From an uncultured Lachnospiraceae bacterium (GTDB taxonomy: Bacteria > Bacillota > Clostridia > Lachnospirales > Lachnospiraceae): a stretch of 64,000 bases of DNA. Every line of letters begins with the position of its first letter. The stretch's first letter is position 1. This document shows, piece by piece, positions 24,231 to 33,323 of the stretch. Location of the stretch: positions 1-64,000 of the forward strand of contig CACZJD010000005.1 of assembly GCA_902781325.1 (NCBI GenBank), in the 5' to 3' direction. The position numbers and the translations under genes were made by a program. The notes beneath the pieces were generated by a model. That model saw only the letters and a list, made by a program, of their open reading frames with translations. It searched no databases and was not told the DNA's origin.

Positions 24231-26618
24231 GTGAAATGGTTTCAGCGTTTTTACCTGGATAAAGAGAAAGATATGATCGTGGACCTGTACCGGGAGGAAG
24301 GCAGGGGCACCATGCACTTTGTGCTCTCTACGCCCAACCACGGAACCGGAAACCTGATCCGGAACCTGGCGGCGCTATGCGGTTTACCGCTGTCGGAAGG
24401 CAAGAACGGGCTTTTGGTCATTCGCGGCACAGTGCCGAGCTACATCGACGGCTATAACAGGCTGCTATATGTGTTCAGGCTGGGGGATACGAAGGTGGCC
24501 AACATCTACCCGGACGGCCGGGTGGAGACGAAGGCGCATATTCCGGCCATTTCCAAGACATTGATGAGTCAGACTAAGGACTACCGGCTCGACGAGAAGC
24601 GCACGATCGTAAAGACGTACATCCGCAGCGAGAATAAGTTTCGCACGGATCTGCACACGCATATGAACGCAAACCTCCACCCCGACATTCTGATCGCGCT
24701 GGGAATCTGCCATCAGATCCGCTATCCCCTTTACTATATTAAGAAACTCGGGCTTCGCTGCTCAAAGGAGCAGAAGGAGAAGCTCGCGGCGCGCAGGGCT
24801 GTGTCGGAGGAGAAGTACAGGGACTGCGGCCTTACAGGCAAGTACCTGGACAGAAGAATCGATGACAATACATTTTTGAACTTTGCCGACCTGATCCTGA
24901 ATGATTCTGAAGACGCAGCGTACAATATTCCGCGGATAAGAAGTTCGCTGTCGATCCTCAAGGACGGACAGGCAGTCTTCACAAATCTGGAGAAGGTCTA
25001 TCTGTACCGCTATGTTTTCTGTAAAGGACAGGAGGCGGAGGACAGGATTGAATTTGAAAAGGAGAAAATAACTGCGATCCCGGATTCCGATATCCGCGCC
25101 GCGGTGCAGCAGATTCTGAGGGACCGGGAGAATCCGGCTTACAGTGAGAATACACTGTTTCAGGACAAGCTTTTGTGGATTGCCCGCAGTTACGCGAAGC
25201 AGGGTGTCTGCTACGCGGAGATATCGGACACGACTCTGGTCAAAAAAGAGGGAGCCCCTGCAATGCTGGCACAGGTTCATGCCGTCATGCCGGCAATTAC
25301 GAAGGAGACAGGCGTGCTTCTGCGGTTTCTGGCGGCGATCCGCCGGATTCCGCTGACGATCGTGAAGGATCAGGTGGAGACGGGAGATTATTTCAGGGAA
25401 AATCTGGAGACGCTCCGCTCGATCATTGCGGACCCCTATGTGGCGGGGAGCGATATCATCGGCGAGGAGCTCAATGATATACGGGATATCGCGCCGGTGC
25501 TCCACGAACTTGTCAGGATTGCCAAGGAGGATCCGGGATTTGTGCTCAGGATCCATGCCGGTGAGAACGACGGACTTCAGGACAACATCGCAAACAGTCT
25601 GAAGTGCGTGAGGGAGGCGCTTTTACCGGGGCAGAAGATGCCGTATGTGCGGATCGGCCACGGGCTCTACACGCCGGATCTGCGCAGGGCGAAGGGAAAG
25701 GCGCTGATCAGCGCGCTGAAAGAGAGCGGCGCGGTGCTGGAGTTCCAGATCACATCAAATGTGCGTCTCAATAACCTCAGCAGCATGAAGCGGCATCCTC
25801 TCAGACAGTACCTTGCGCTTGGGATCGGCTGTGTGCAGGGAACCGACGGAGGCGCCCTGTATGGAAGCGATTCGATTGACGAGCAGCTCTCTCTGGAGAA
25901 GATGCTGGGGCTCAGCGACGAAGAGATGCATTTGATGAGAGTCTGTGAGGACAGAATCCTGCACCAGAGTTTGAAGGCGTTTGAAACCAAAAGCGCGGCT
26001 TATGGAAAAAATGCCGGACCAAAGGCAGAGAAAGGTGCGGAAGAACCGGAGCTCTCCCTGATCGGGAAGCGCTCGCTCCGGGCTTCGGAGGCACTGGCGG
26101 ATCAGATCAGAGAAATGCCTTCGGATAAGACCCCTATAGTGATCGTCGGCGGCAGTTTCAGCCATGACAGCCACAAAGTGAGGATGACTGAAGAGAATAA
26201 GAAGAGGATCGACGATCTTTTGGCAAAAGAGGACCCGGAGAAGGCTTTCTTTGTGATCGGGCATGCTCTGCGCGGTTATGAACAATATCTGGTAAAGGAG
26301 AACCGGGGGAGGTTCGAGGTCTTTGCCATGGTGCCGTCCATGATCACGGAGCCGGAGTACCGCAAACTTCGCGCGGCGAGAGCAGGGATCCGGGTTTCGA
26401 TCGAACCGGTGCCAATGGGCACTTACAAGAGTTTTGCTTATGAGATCTTTAAGAGGAGGCCTTCGAGACTGATCGCTTTCGATGGAAATATCGCAGGGGC
26501 GAATATGATCCAGGAGGCCAAGAACAGCAAGTATCCCTGCGTTATCCATGTCAACAGCAGATGTAAAGCACTGAAAGTAAAGGCGGACTCTCTTGAAGGA
26601 TATGTTAAACTGTTCTGA
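24231..26618 (+). CDS. Adenosine-deaminase-like protein with unusual N-terminal region and SLOG-like C-terminal domain
   Basis: 795 residues from a GTG start. Residues 1-135 match nothing I know. Residues 138-580 carry ADA-family metal and catalytic motifs: TDLHTHMNANL (H142, H144), RIHAGEND (H442, E445), RIGHGLY (H477) and GTDGG (D539). The second Asp of the usual TDDP box is Gly540, and the family is usually 330-360 residues, so this version is enlarged by inserts between the first and second motifs. After a charged linker, residues 634-795 form a Rossmann-like unit. Its strands are PIVIVGG and AFFVIGHAL, followed by a final segment RLIAFDGNIAGANMIQEAKN, which resembles the YspA/DUF2493-type SLOG fold. 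It stands alone behind a terminator. A role in nucleotide metabolism, signalling or defence is possible but unproven. Confidence 0.75.
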   Translation: MKWFQRFYLDKEKDMIVDLYREEGRGTMHFVLSTPNHGTGNLIRNLAALCGLPLSEGKNGLLVIRGTVPSYIDGYNRLLYVFRLGDTKVANIYPDGRVETKAHIPAISKTLMSQTKDYRLDEKRTIVKTYIRSENKFRTDLHTHMNANLHPDILIALGICHQIRYPLYYIKKLGLRCSKEQKEKLAARRAVSEEKYRDCGLTGKYLDRRIDDNTFLNFADLILNDSEDAAYNIPRIRSSLSILKDGQAVFTNLEKVYLYRYVFCKGQEAEDRIEFEKEKITAIPDSDIRAAVQQILRDRENPAYSENTLFQDKLLWIARSYAKQGVCYAEISDTTLVKKEGAPAMLAQVHAVMPAITKETGVLLRFLAAIRRIPLTIVKDQVETGDYFRENLETLRSIIADPYVAGSDIIGEELNDIRDIAPVLHELVRIAKEDPGFVLRIHAGENDGLQDNIANSLKCVREALLPGQKMPYVRIGHGLYTPDLRRAKGKALISALKESGAVLEFQITSNVRLNNLSSMKRHPLRQYLALGIGCVQGTDGGALYGSDSIDEQLSLEKMLGLSDEEMHLMRVCEDRILHQSLKAFETKSAAYGKNAGPKAEKGAEEPELSLIGKRSLRASEALADQIREMPSDKTPIVIVGGSFSHDSHKVRMTEENKKRIDDLLAKEDPEKAFFVIGHALRGYEQYLVKENRGRFEVFAMVPSMITEPEYRKLRAARAGIRVSIEPVPMGTYKSFAYEIFKRRPSRLIAFDGNIAGANMIQEAKNSKYPCVIHVNSRCKALKVKADSLEGYVKLF

Positions 26619-26740
26619 GAGGAGAATGCTTCGGTTCGCAGAAACGTAATTAAATGTCAATCGATTTGTAAGACTTCACCTGTCTCAGCGTCATTTAGAG
26701 TATAAGCGGTGTGAGAGCACCTGCATAAAAGGGAAAATCC

Positions 26741-27307
26741 ATGGAAGATACCGCAATCATCGATCTGTACTGGAAGAGGGACGAACGGGCCATCGTCGAG
26801 ACGGATCAGAAATATGGGAAATATTGTCACACAGTGGCGTACAATGTCCTGTACGATGTCGAAGATTCAAGGGAGTGCGTCAATGATACCTGGCTGCGCG
26901 CCTGGAACAGCATGCCTCCTAAAAGGCCTTCTGTGCTGCGCGCGTTTCTTGCCAAAATAACTAGAAATCTGGCTTTTGACAGGTACCGGGCGAAAAGCGC
27001 GGCGAAAAGAGGAAACGGCACTATGGAAGCCGTTCTCGATGAACTGGCGGAGTGCGCGGACCTGTCGGGAAACTGGAATGCGGAGGAGGCCTATATAGCC
27101 GCTGAGCTGAAGGAAGCCATCAACCGGTTTGCGGAGGGACTGCCCGCGAGAGAATGCGATCTGTTTGTGAGAAGATACTTTTTTGCAGAAGCGATCCCTG
27201 ATATTGCACGGCGTTATCAGATGACGGAGAACAATGTCACTGTGAGCCTGAGCAGGATCAGAAAGAAACTTCGCAAGTATCTGAAGGAGGGGGAATTTAT
27301 CGAATGA
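26741..27307 (+). CDS. ECF-type RNA polymerase sigma factor
   Basis: A 188-residue sigma-70 family protein with region 2 (EDSRECVNDTWLRAWNSMPP, then LAKITRNLAFDRYRAK) and region 4 (IARRYQMTENNVTVSLSRIR), joined by a short linker and lacking regions 1 and 3. The next gene overlaps by 4 bases (ATGA) and encodes a single-span membrane protein that is probably its partner. The 120-base gap upstream holds no promoter I can assign. Confidence 0.9.
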   Translation: MEDTAIIDLYWKRDERAIVETDQKYGKYCHTVAYNVLYDVEDSRECVNDTWLRAWNSMPPKRPSVLRAFLAKITRNLAFDRYRAKSAAKRGNGTMEAVLDELAECADLSGNWNAEEAYIAAELKEAINRFAEGLPARECDLFVRRYFFAEAIPDIARRYQMTENNVTVSLSRIRKKLRKYLKEGEFIE

Positions 27308-28098
27308 GAGCGGAGGACTTGTTTGAAGCGATAGGCGAAATCGATGAAAGGCTGATCGCCCGCAGCGACCGGAGAGTGCGCAGTTCTCAGGAAAGGACTT
27401 CCTCCGGAAAAACCGGAAAAAGAGCGGGCAAAAGGAAAAACAAAAGAAGCATAGGCGCGGAGATCTACCGCTTTTCAGTGGTCGCGATGTCGACGGCAGT
27501 TGTTGTTTTCCTGCTCCTTATGGCGAAGGACATTCTGGGAATCCGCAATCTCTCCGATATCAGGAACCGTTTGGATTCGACCCAGAAGAGCAGCGTCACT
27601 GAGACGATGCAGGCGGAAGAACCTGCAGCGGAGCAGACGGAAGAAGCTGCATCTGAAAAGGCGGAAGCTTCTGCGGAGATGAGAGACGAAGATAACGGGA
27701 ATGCGGAGGCGGCCGAGGAGGCGGATGAAGCGACACGCGGAGGCAATTATGGCAGCAAGACCGCGGTGGACATGCTCGGAGATCTTAAGGGAGACTATGT
27801 AGACCTTGAGATCATCTCGGCAGAGGACGAGGCAAACGGCGGCAGCCGCATGGTGCCGGAGTACACCGAGGAAGGAGAGAAAGCCCTCTCGGAAGCGTTT
27901 TCAAAAGGGAAACCTGCCCCGGCGATGTTTGCGAAGACCGGTGAAGCCACTTACTATGTATACCTCACAAAGAGGAATGGTGAGGTGCACAGAGTCGTTT
28001 TCTATGAAAACGCGTATGTCAGCATGGACAATATTCCCGGAGTTGTGATGAAGATTTCACAGGCGGATTATGAAGAGGTAGAAGCCCTTTTCCGCTGA
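27304..28098 (+). CDS. Single-pass membrane protein, probable partner of the sigma factor
   Basis: 264 residues. A basic cytoplasmic part (1-58, rich in Arg/Lys/Ser) precedes one membrane span (about 59-80, VVAMSTAVVVFLLLMAKDIL). A Glu/Ala-rich extracellular linker (about 95-145) leads to a small C-terminal domain (150-264) with no motif I recognise. Translational coupling to the sigma factor and the topology suggest an anti-sigma or signal-transfer protein, but no zinc anti-sigma motif (HxxxCxxC) is present. The third gene of the set encodes a DUF4349 lipoprotein. Confidence 0.75.
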   Translation: MRAEDLFEAIGEIDERLIARSDRRVRSSQERTSSGKTGKRAGKRKNKRSIGAEIYRFSVVAMSTAVVVFLLLMAKDILGIRNLSDIRNRLDSTQKSSVTETMQAEEPAAEQTEEAASEKAEASAEMRDEDNGNAEAAEEADEATRGGNYGSKTAVDMLGDLKGDYVDLEIISAEDEANGGSRMVPEYTEEGEKALSEAFSKGKPAPAMFAKTGEATYYVYLTKRNGEVHRVVFYENAYVSMDNIPGVVMKISQADYEEVEALFR

Positions 28099-28111
28099 AG
28101 GGAGGATCATT

Positions 28112-29290
28112 ATGAAAAAGTTTAAACTGGCGGCAATTGCTGTTTTGGCGGCGTCCCTGTGCCTGACCGGCTGCGGCGGCGCATCAAACTCGAACAGTGC
28201 TTCTTATAAGGAGGAGTCCGGGGCAGCGGGAGACTATGCCTACGAATCCTACGCCGGGGAATCCTATGCCGCGGAAGAAACCGCGCAGATGGCAGAGGGA
28301 GAGGAGTACACGGCGGACGGCGGATCAACGGAATCAGCGCTGCGGGCGCAGGACGGCCAAAAGATCGTCTACACAGGCAATCTGAGTATTCAGACTCTGG
28401 AATACGACAAGTCCGCGGCCAGTATCCGCAAAAAGATCAAGGACGCCGGAGGTTTCTCGGAAGCTGAGAGCGAGCGCGACAACGATTACTACTGGTACAA
28501 TCGCAGCGGCGGTTCGGGCAACACGCGCTATCTGAATATCACTGCCAGGATTCCCTCTGAGAAGTTTGAGGACTTCATTAATTCTCTGAGCGGAGACGGA
28601 AAAGTCATGAGCCGCTCTGTAAACGCGGAGAATATCAGTCAGGTTTACGCGAATAAAGAGACTTACAAGAAGTCGCTCGAGAAGGAGCAGGAGAGGCTCC
28701 TGGAGATGATGGACAAGGCGCAGACCATTGAGGAAATGATCACCGTGGAGTCCAGACTTTCGGAAGTGGAGCGCCAGCTGAATGTTTACAGGACGGACCT
28801 GGCGCAGATGGACAAGGATGTGGAGTTCTCCACAGTCTATATTGAACTGCAGGAAGTGAAGCGCTATACAGAGGAAGTGAGCAGCACAACTTTCGGTGAG
28901 GAATTGAAATACGCGTTTGAAGACGCAATAAATAGTTTCAAAAACTTCTGCGAAGGTATTATACTGTTTGTTGTAAGAAACTTCCCTTATCTGATCATCC
29001 TGGCAGTGATCATTGTGCTGATCGTTCGGGCCATTGGCAGGAGCAGGGCTAAGAGGATCGCGATGATGTCGGATCCGGAATACGCGAAGATCGTGAATGC
29101 GAAGGCGCGGGCAAAAGCGGAAGCAGACGCGAGAAAGAGAGCGGAGAAGGAGGCGAAGCGCAAAGGGCGCAGGGGCCTCTTTGGGAAGAAGGATCGGCCC
29201 GCGGCAGAGCCGAAGCCCGAAATGACAGGTACGACAGATGCTGCAGAGACAGCTTCAGAACCGGCGGAGACATCAAAAGACAGTAAGTGA
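28112..29290 (+). CDS. DUF4349-domain lipoprotein
   Basis: 392 residues. The signal peptide ends in LTGC (Cys21). A Ser/Tyr/Glu-rich linker is followed by the DUF4349 domain (about 85-250), which includes a long coiled-coil (YKKSLEKEQERLLEMMDKAQ to LAQMDKDVEF). A membrane span lies near residues 285-310. The tail is very basic, then Pro/Glu/Thr-rich. DUF4349 proteins occur in many Firmicutes behind sigma/anti-sigma genes; the function is unknown. With both a lipid anchor and a membrane span the coiled coil would be held outside near the membrane. Confidence 0.88.
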   Translation: MKKFKLAAIAVLAASLCLTGCGGASNSNSASYKEESGAAGDYAYESYAGESYAAEETAQMAEGEEYTADGGSTESALRAQDGQKIVYTGNLSIQTLEYDKSAASIRKKIKDAGGFSEAESERDNDYYWYNRSGGSGNTRYLNITARIPSEKFEDFINSLSGDGKVMSRSVNAENISQVYANKETYKKSLEKEQERLLEMMDKAQTIEEMITVESRLSEVERQLNVYRTDLAQMDKDVEFSTVYIELQEVKRYTEEVSSTTFGEELKYAFEDAINSFKNFCEGIILFVVRNFPYLIILAVIIVLIVRAIGRSRAKRIAMMSDPEYAKIVNAKARAKAEADARKRAEKEAKRKGRRGLFGKKDRPAAEPKPEMTGTTDAAETASEPAETSKDSK

Positions 29291-29340
29291 GAAGGCTGCG
29301 GCGAGTGCGCAGGCCGGAAGAGTAGCGGAGACTTCTATAC

Positions 29341-30777
29341 ATGAATTATCTTTGCACAGAGTATTATTTGTTATTGTTTTTAACATTGATTCTATACTAT
29401 ATAATCCCGAAAGGAAAACAATGGATTGCACTGCTGATCGGCAGTGCAGTCTTTTATTGTCTTGTCGCAGCTGACCTCATGCAAGTATGCTTGTTTTTGG
29501 CCACGATCGTTCTGAGCTTTTTGGGAGCGAGGATGATTGAACGAAGCAAAGAGGAAAAACAGCGGCGCTTTATGCTGTGGGCCTTCATTATTCTGACAGC
29601 CGCGCCGCTTCTGCTTCTGAAAGGAAAGGATTTTCTGCCTGCACCGGATTCCGGAAGGTTTTCTCTGATAGTGCCGGTTGGCCTGTCTTTCTATACTCTT
29701 CAGATCATCGCCTACCTGGCAGATGTTTACAGGAATAAGATCGCGGCACAGCGCAATCTGTTCAAATACGCGCTCTTTATTTCCTTTTTCCCGCAGATCA
29801 TCCAGGGGCCTATTCCTCGCTATGAACAGTTGGGATCGCAGTTGTTTGGTGGGGCCCGCTTTCGAATGGAGAATATTGTCCGGGGAAGCCAGCGGATCCT
29901 GTGGGGCCTTTTCCTGAAACTGATGATCGCGGACAAAGCGGCTGTCGCGGTTAATGAGATCTTTGACAATTACAGGATGTATGCGGGAGCATATATCTGG
30001 ATTGCAGGCATTTTGTACAGCCTGCAGCTCTATACGGACTTTTTATCCTGCACGACGCTCGCGCAGGGAGCTTCGGAACTGTTTGGCATTGAGATCATCG
30101 ATAATTTTCATCATCCCTATTTTGCCGTATCTGTGCAGGATTTCTGGCGCAGATGGCACATCTCTCTGAGCACATGGCTGAAGGACTATGTCTACATACC
30201 GCTGGGAGGAAGCCGCGCCGGGAAACTGAGAAAGTATATCAATCTGTTCATTACGTTTCTGATCAGCGGGTTCTGGCACGGGGAAGGCGTGAAATTTATT
30301 TTCTGGGGTCTGCTGCATGCTGTTTACCAGATAGTCGGATCGATCACCCGCAAAGGCAGAGACCGTCTGTATGAGATGCTGTTAATGCCGAAGGGAACCT
30401 TTGCATGGAAATTGTATCGTACGATCGGCACCTTTTTCTGGGTAATGCTCGCATGGATCATATTCAGGGCGGAGGGACTGCGCGCCGGACTTCATATGAT
30501 CCGGTCCATGTTCACGGTCTATAATCCCTGGATTCTTCTCAACGGAGCGCTTACTTCCATAATGCCCTATCAGCAGTGGGAACTGCTTGCGGCAGCTCTT
30601 TTCGTGCTGTTCACAGTCAGCAGAGCTCAGGAAAAGACAGAAGTGAGAAACTGGATCGCGCAGCAGCATATCACGATCCGATGGGGTCTTGCGCTGGTGT
30701 GTATAGCTGTCATTCTGGTATTTGGCACTTACGGCTTAGGTTATGATGCGCAGGCGTTTATATACGGAGGATTCTAA
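29341..30777 (+). CDS. MBOAT-family O-acyltransferase (AlgI/DltB-like)
   Basis: 478 residues with ten or more membrane spans. The MBOAT core is clear: DFWRRWHISLSTWLKDYVY, IPLGGSRAG and the catalytic His in SGFWHGEGVKFIFWG. Such proteins move acyl (usually acetyl) groups across the membrane for transfer to cell-wall or exported polysaccharides. The next gene begins 5 bases later and encodes an SGNH-type extracytoplasmic protein, the usual acceptor-transferase partner. It lies 51 bases after the DUF4349 gene. Confidence 0.93.
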   Translation: MNYLCTEYYLLLFLTLILYYIIPKGKQWIALLIGSAVFYCLVAADLMQVCLFLATIVLSFLGARMIERSKEEKQRRFMLWAFIILTAAPLLLLKGKDFLPAPDSGRFSLIVPVGLSFYTLQIIAYLADVYRNKIAAQRNLFKYALFISFFPQIIQGPIPRYEQLGSQLFGGARFRMENIVRGSQRILWGLFLKLMIADKAAVAVNEIFDNYRMYAGAYIWIAGILYSLQLYTDFLSCTTLAQGASELFGIEIIDNFHHPYFAVSVQDFWRRWHISLSTWLKDYVYIPLGGSRAGKLRKYINLFITFLISGFWHGEGVKFIFWGLLHAVYQIVGSITRKGRDRLYEMLLMPKGTFAWKLYRTIGTFFWVMLAWIIFRAEGLRAGLHMIRSMFTVYNPWILLNGALTSIMPYQQWELLAAALFVLFTVSRAQEKTEVRNWIAQQHITIRWGLALVCIAVILVFGTYGLGYDAQAFIYGGF

Positions 30778-30781
30778 AAAG

Positions 30782-32287
30782 ATGAGGGGGAAAACCACCA
30801 GAGTACTGAAGACCGTGGTATTCTGCATGCTCGTAGCTGCGATCGTTGTAAGGACCAGCAGTATCCTGAGGCTCAAGGGAAAAGAGTATCTGGCATATTA
30901 TTTCAGTGAGCAGTACAGAGAATTCTATAATATGGAAAAAGATACTGTGGATGTACTGTTCCTGGGAACGAGTCACTCTTATTGCGGTTTCTCGCCACAG
31001 GATTTTTATGATCTCCACGGGATAAGAAGTTATAACCTGGGAAGCAGCCGGCAAGGCATATGGCTCAGTTATTATTGGCTGAAAGAGGCGCTTAAGACAC
31101 AAAAACCGAAGATAGTTGTCCAGGAAGTGCATTATGCCAACGAGTCGAATGAGAATGCGACTTCCATACAGAAGGCACTATCCAACATGAAATGGTCGCG
31201 GAATAAAGCAGAGGCTGTCAGTGTGGCGGTGGAAGAGTATCCCGAGCTCAGTTTTAAGAGTTTTATTTTTCCGAACATACAGTTTCACGGCAGATGGAGT
31301 GAACTGACTGCAGAGGACTTCCCGCAGCCGGAGGTCCGCGATACGGGGGCGCTCAAAGGATTCGCGCCAACACGGGAACGCCTTGGAGAAACGGAGTATA
31401 AACTGATTCGGGGAACTGATGATGAAAGAGAAGATGATGAAGGATCCGGCTTAGAATATCAGCCTGAGACTACAGAAGAAACACCGTGGCTTGATCTTTC
31501 AAAAGAATACATGGATAAGATAACAGCTCTGTGTAAGGAAAACGGGATCACGCTGGTCTTGGTAAAGACTCCGGCAGCCCGCGGGTGGTCGGTGGAGGAC
31601 CACAATGGTGTGGAGTCCTATGCGCAGGAGAACGGACTGGCCTTCTATGACTTGAACACATCGAAGTACTATAGAGCGATGGATTATGATATTTCCGTGG
31701 ATAATAAAGATGAGGGGCATGTCAACATATGGGGAGCGGAAAAAATTGCAGATCTTCTGGGAAGCCTTCTGATCAGTGAGCAAAATGCTCCCAGTATACA
31801 AGATGAGCAATGGGAGGAGACGGCGGCTTATTCGGAAAAGATCAAAAAAGAGTGTGAGCTCATATATATCGACAACACGGAGATGTACCTGAAGGCACTT
31901 TCAGAAGGCGATTACGATGTCTTTGTATCCGTAAAAGGCGGCGCTTCAGAAATGAAAGAAAACCTGAAGGAAGCGATGCGGGAGATCGGCGTCACAAAGC
32001 CTATGGACGACTTTTATACCGCTGCCTGCGATACGGGAAACTCTGTGAAACAGGAAGATACCGGGGAGGGAAGGGCGCTTGTTGAAGGAACCATTCATAA
32101 CGGGCTGATCGGATACAAAGTTAGCAGCAGTTATGATTATCAGGATGTCGCAAGCATTCTGATCGACGGCAAAGAGTACTCTCTGAACAGGGAGGGAGTA
32201 AATATTGTCGTTTACAGCAAAACACTCCAAGCAGTTCTGGATTCGGTCTGCCTGGCGTCAGATCACGACTATGAACTGCAAAGATGA
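30782..32287 (+). CDS. Membrane-anchored SGNH-like O-acyltransferase partner (DltD/AlgX-like)
   Basis: 501 residues from the ATG at 30782, chosen because GGAGG (30766-30770) sits at the right distance; the in-frame ATG at 30743 lies inside the MBOAT gene. An N-terminal membrane anchor (7-30) is followed by an SGNH-type block VDVLFLGTSHSYCGFSP (Ser64) and a C-terminal Asp/His block DEGHVNIWGAEKI. The region 335-500 is an extra domain I do not recognise. With the preceding MBOAT protein it likely transfers acetyl groups to a surface glycan outside the cell. Confidence 0.85.
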   Translation: MRGKTTRVLKTVVFCMLVAAIVVRTSSILRLKGKEYLAYYFSEQYREFYNMEKDTVDVLFLGTSHSYCGFSPQDFYDLHGIRSYNLGSSRQGIWLSYYWLKEALKTQKPKIVVQEVHYANESNENATSIQKALSNMKWSRNKAEAVSVAVEEYPELSFKSFIFPNIQFHGRWSELTAEDFPQPEVRDTGALKGFAPTRERLGETEYKLIRGTDDEREDDEGSGLEYQPETTEETPWLDLSKEYMDKITALCKENGITLVLVKTPAARGWSVEDHNGVESYAQENGLAFYDLNTSKYYRAMDYDISVDNKDEGHVNIWGAEKIADLLGSLLISEQNAPSIQDEQWEETAAYSEKIKKECELIYIDNTEMYLKALSEGDYDVFVSVKGGASEMKENLKEAMREIGVTKPMDDFYTAACDTGNSVKQEDTGEGRALVEGTIHNGLIGYKVSSSYDYQDVASILIDGKEYSLNREGVNIVVYSKTLQAVLDSVCLASDHDYELQR

Positions 32288-32327
32288 AAAACAGCAGGCA
32301 TCTCAACCGATGCCTGCTGTTTTTTTC
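32287..32327. terminator. Bidirectional terminator between convergent genes
   Basis: A stem of about 15 bp (AAAACAGCAGGCATC / GATGCCTGCTGTTTT) has T-runs on both strands and separates the SGNH gene from the phosphatase gene. Confidence 0.9.
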
Positions 32328-32340
32328 AATCATGCTTTTT

Positions 32341-33171
32341 TCAGTCGTGCCTCTGGGTGAAGTCGCTGTAGACTTCGGCAAAGAGAGCGGAATGGGGCAG
32401 GCGCTCTGTCCGCAGTCCTGCCATAGTCAGATGGGTCGTATCGCCGATGCGGGTCGCGCGGAAATTCGCAATGCCTCTCTGGCGCTCTTCGGTGTAGACT
32501 TCCGTGACTGAGGAAGTGGGCATGCAGAAGGACTGCAGAGGCACAAAGGGCGAGATGCTCCACAGATGAGAGAGCAGCACGCATGTGATGCCGAAGTGGC
32601 AGAAGAAGGTAAGAGTCTCGATGCTCTCGCGCTCAACGCGGTAGTGGCGGCCTTCACGCACATAGCCGTGCTCGGCCAGCAGATCGTCAAAGGAGGAGAT
32701 GACGCTGTCGTAGATGGGCAGCAGGTCGGAGTTGAGCGCGACCAGAGTCCCGCGCCAAGCTACGTAATCGGAATAGGCGGGATGCTCCGTATAATAGGAG
32801 GGGTACATATCCCATACGATCCTCTTTTTAAATGATCCGTCGGACAGAGTCTTGATATAATAGGCGTCCTGCAGCAGTGTGGCGTCGTTTACGTCCACCT
32901 GGGCGGGAAACTCCCGCAGCCAGTCCAAAGTGGTGAGAATGTCTCCGCAGTTAACAGCGGCAGCAGCGCCGCGCGCACCGGGGACAGCGCGTCCAAGGGT
33001 GATCGCGGCAGTTTCCTGCGCCCGTCCTAAGGGGGATGCATAGCAGGTCCCCAAATGCATCTTTGTGCTCGACCGCAGAGCGCAGAGAGCCTTGGCTTCA
33101 TTGCGGCCGATCTCATTCAGGCAGTCGCTCGCGTAATCCGGATCTCCGTGCCGGATGAATAGTAATCTCAT
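32341..33171 (-). CDS. Histidine phosphatase (phosphoglycerate mutase-like) family protein
   Basis: 276 residues. The phospho-histidine motif LLFIRHGDP (His8) starts the protein, followed by NEIGRNEAKAL and YASPLGRAQETAAIT, and a later catalytic His in FFCHFGITCVLLSHL. The middle part is longer than in simple phosphatases and contains Tyr-rich segments. The substrate is unknown. I use the ATG at 33169-33171 (GGAGATATT before it); the frame extends seven codons upstream. It diverges from the ion-channel gene. Confidence 0.88.
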   Translation of the reverse strand: MRLLFIRHGDPDYASDCLNEIGRNEAKALCALRSSTKMHLGTCYASPLGRAQETAAITLGRAVPGARGAAAAVNCGDILTTLDWLREFPAQVDVNDATLLQDAYYIKTLSDGSFKKRIVWDMYPSYYTEHPAYSDYVAWRGTLVALNSDLLPIYDSVISSFDDLLAEHGYVREGRHYRVERESIETLTFFCHFGITCVLLSHLWSISPFVPLQSFCMPTSSVTEVYTEERQRGIANFRATRIGDTTHLTMAGLRTERLPHSALFAEVYSDFTQRHD

Positions 33172-33323
33172 AATATCTCCATTCCACCGCACAGCCGCGC
33201 GGCATGTATTTGCACTTTGTAGTAACGAAAGGTTTGTGCGATAATAATGTTGTTCATGTAATACATTTTACTTGAAATTTACCGGGAATTGTAAACAGAT
33301 TGCAGATAAAGACGAGATATGGC

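Noticed and set aside
24231..26618. RADAR defence system
   Set aside because: Only an ADA-like protein is present; no RdrA-type ATPase or accessory membrane gene is adjacent.
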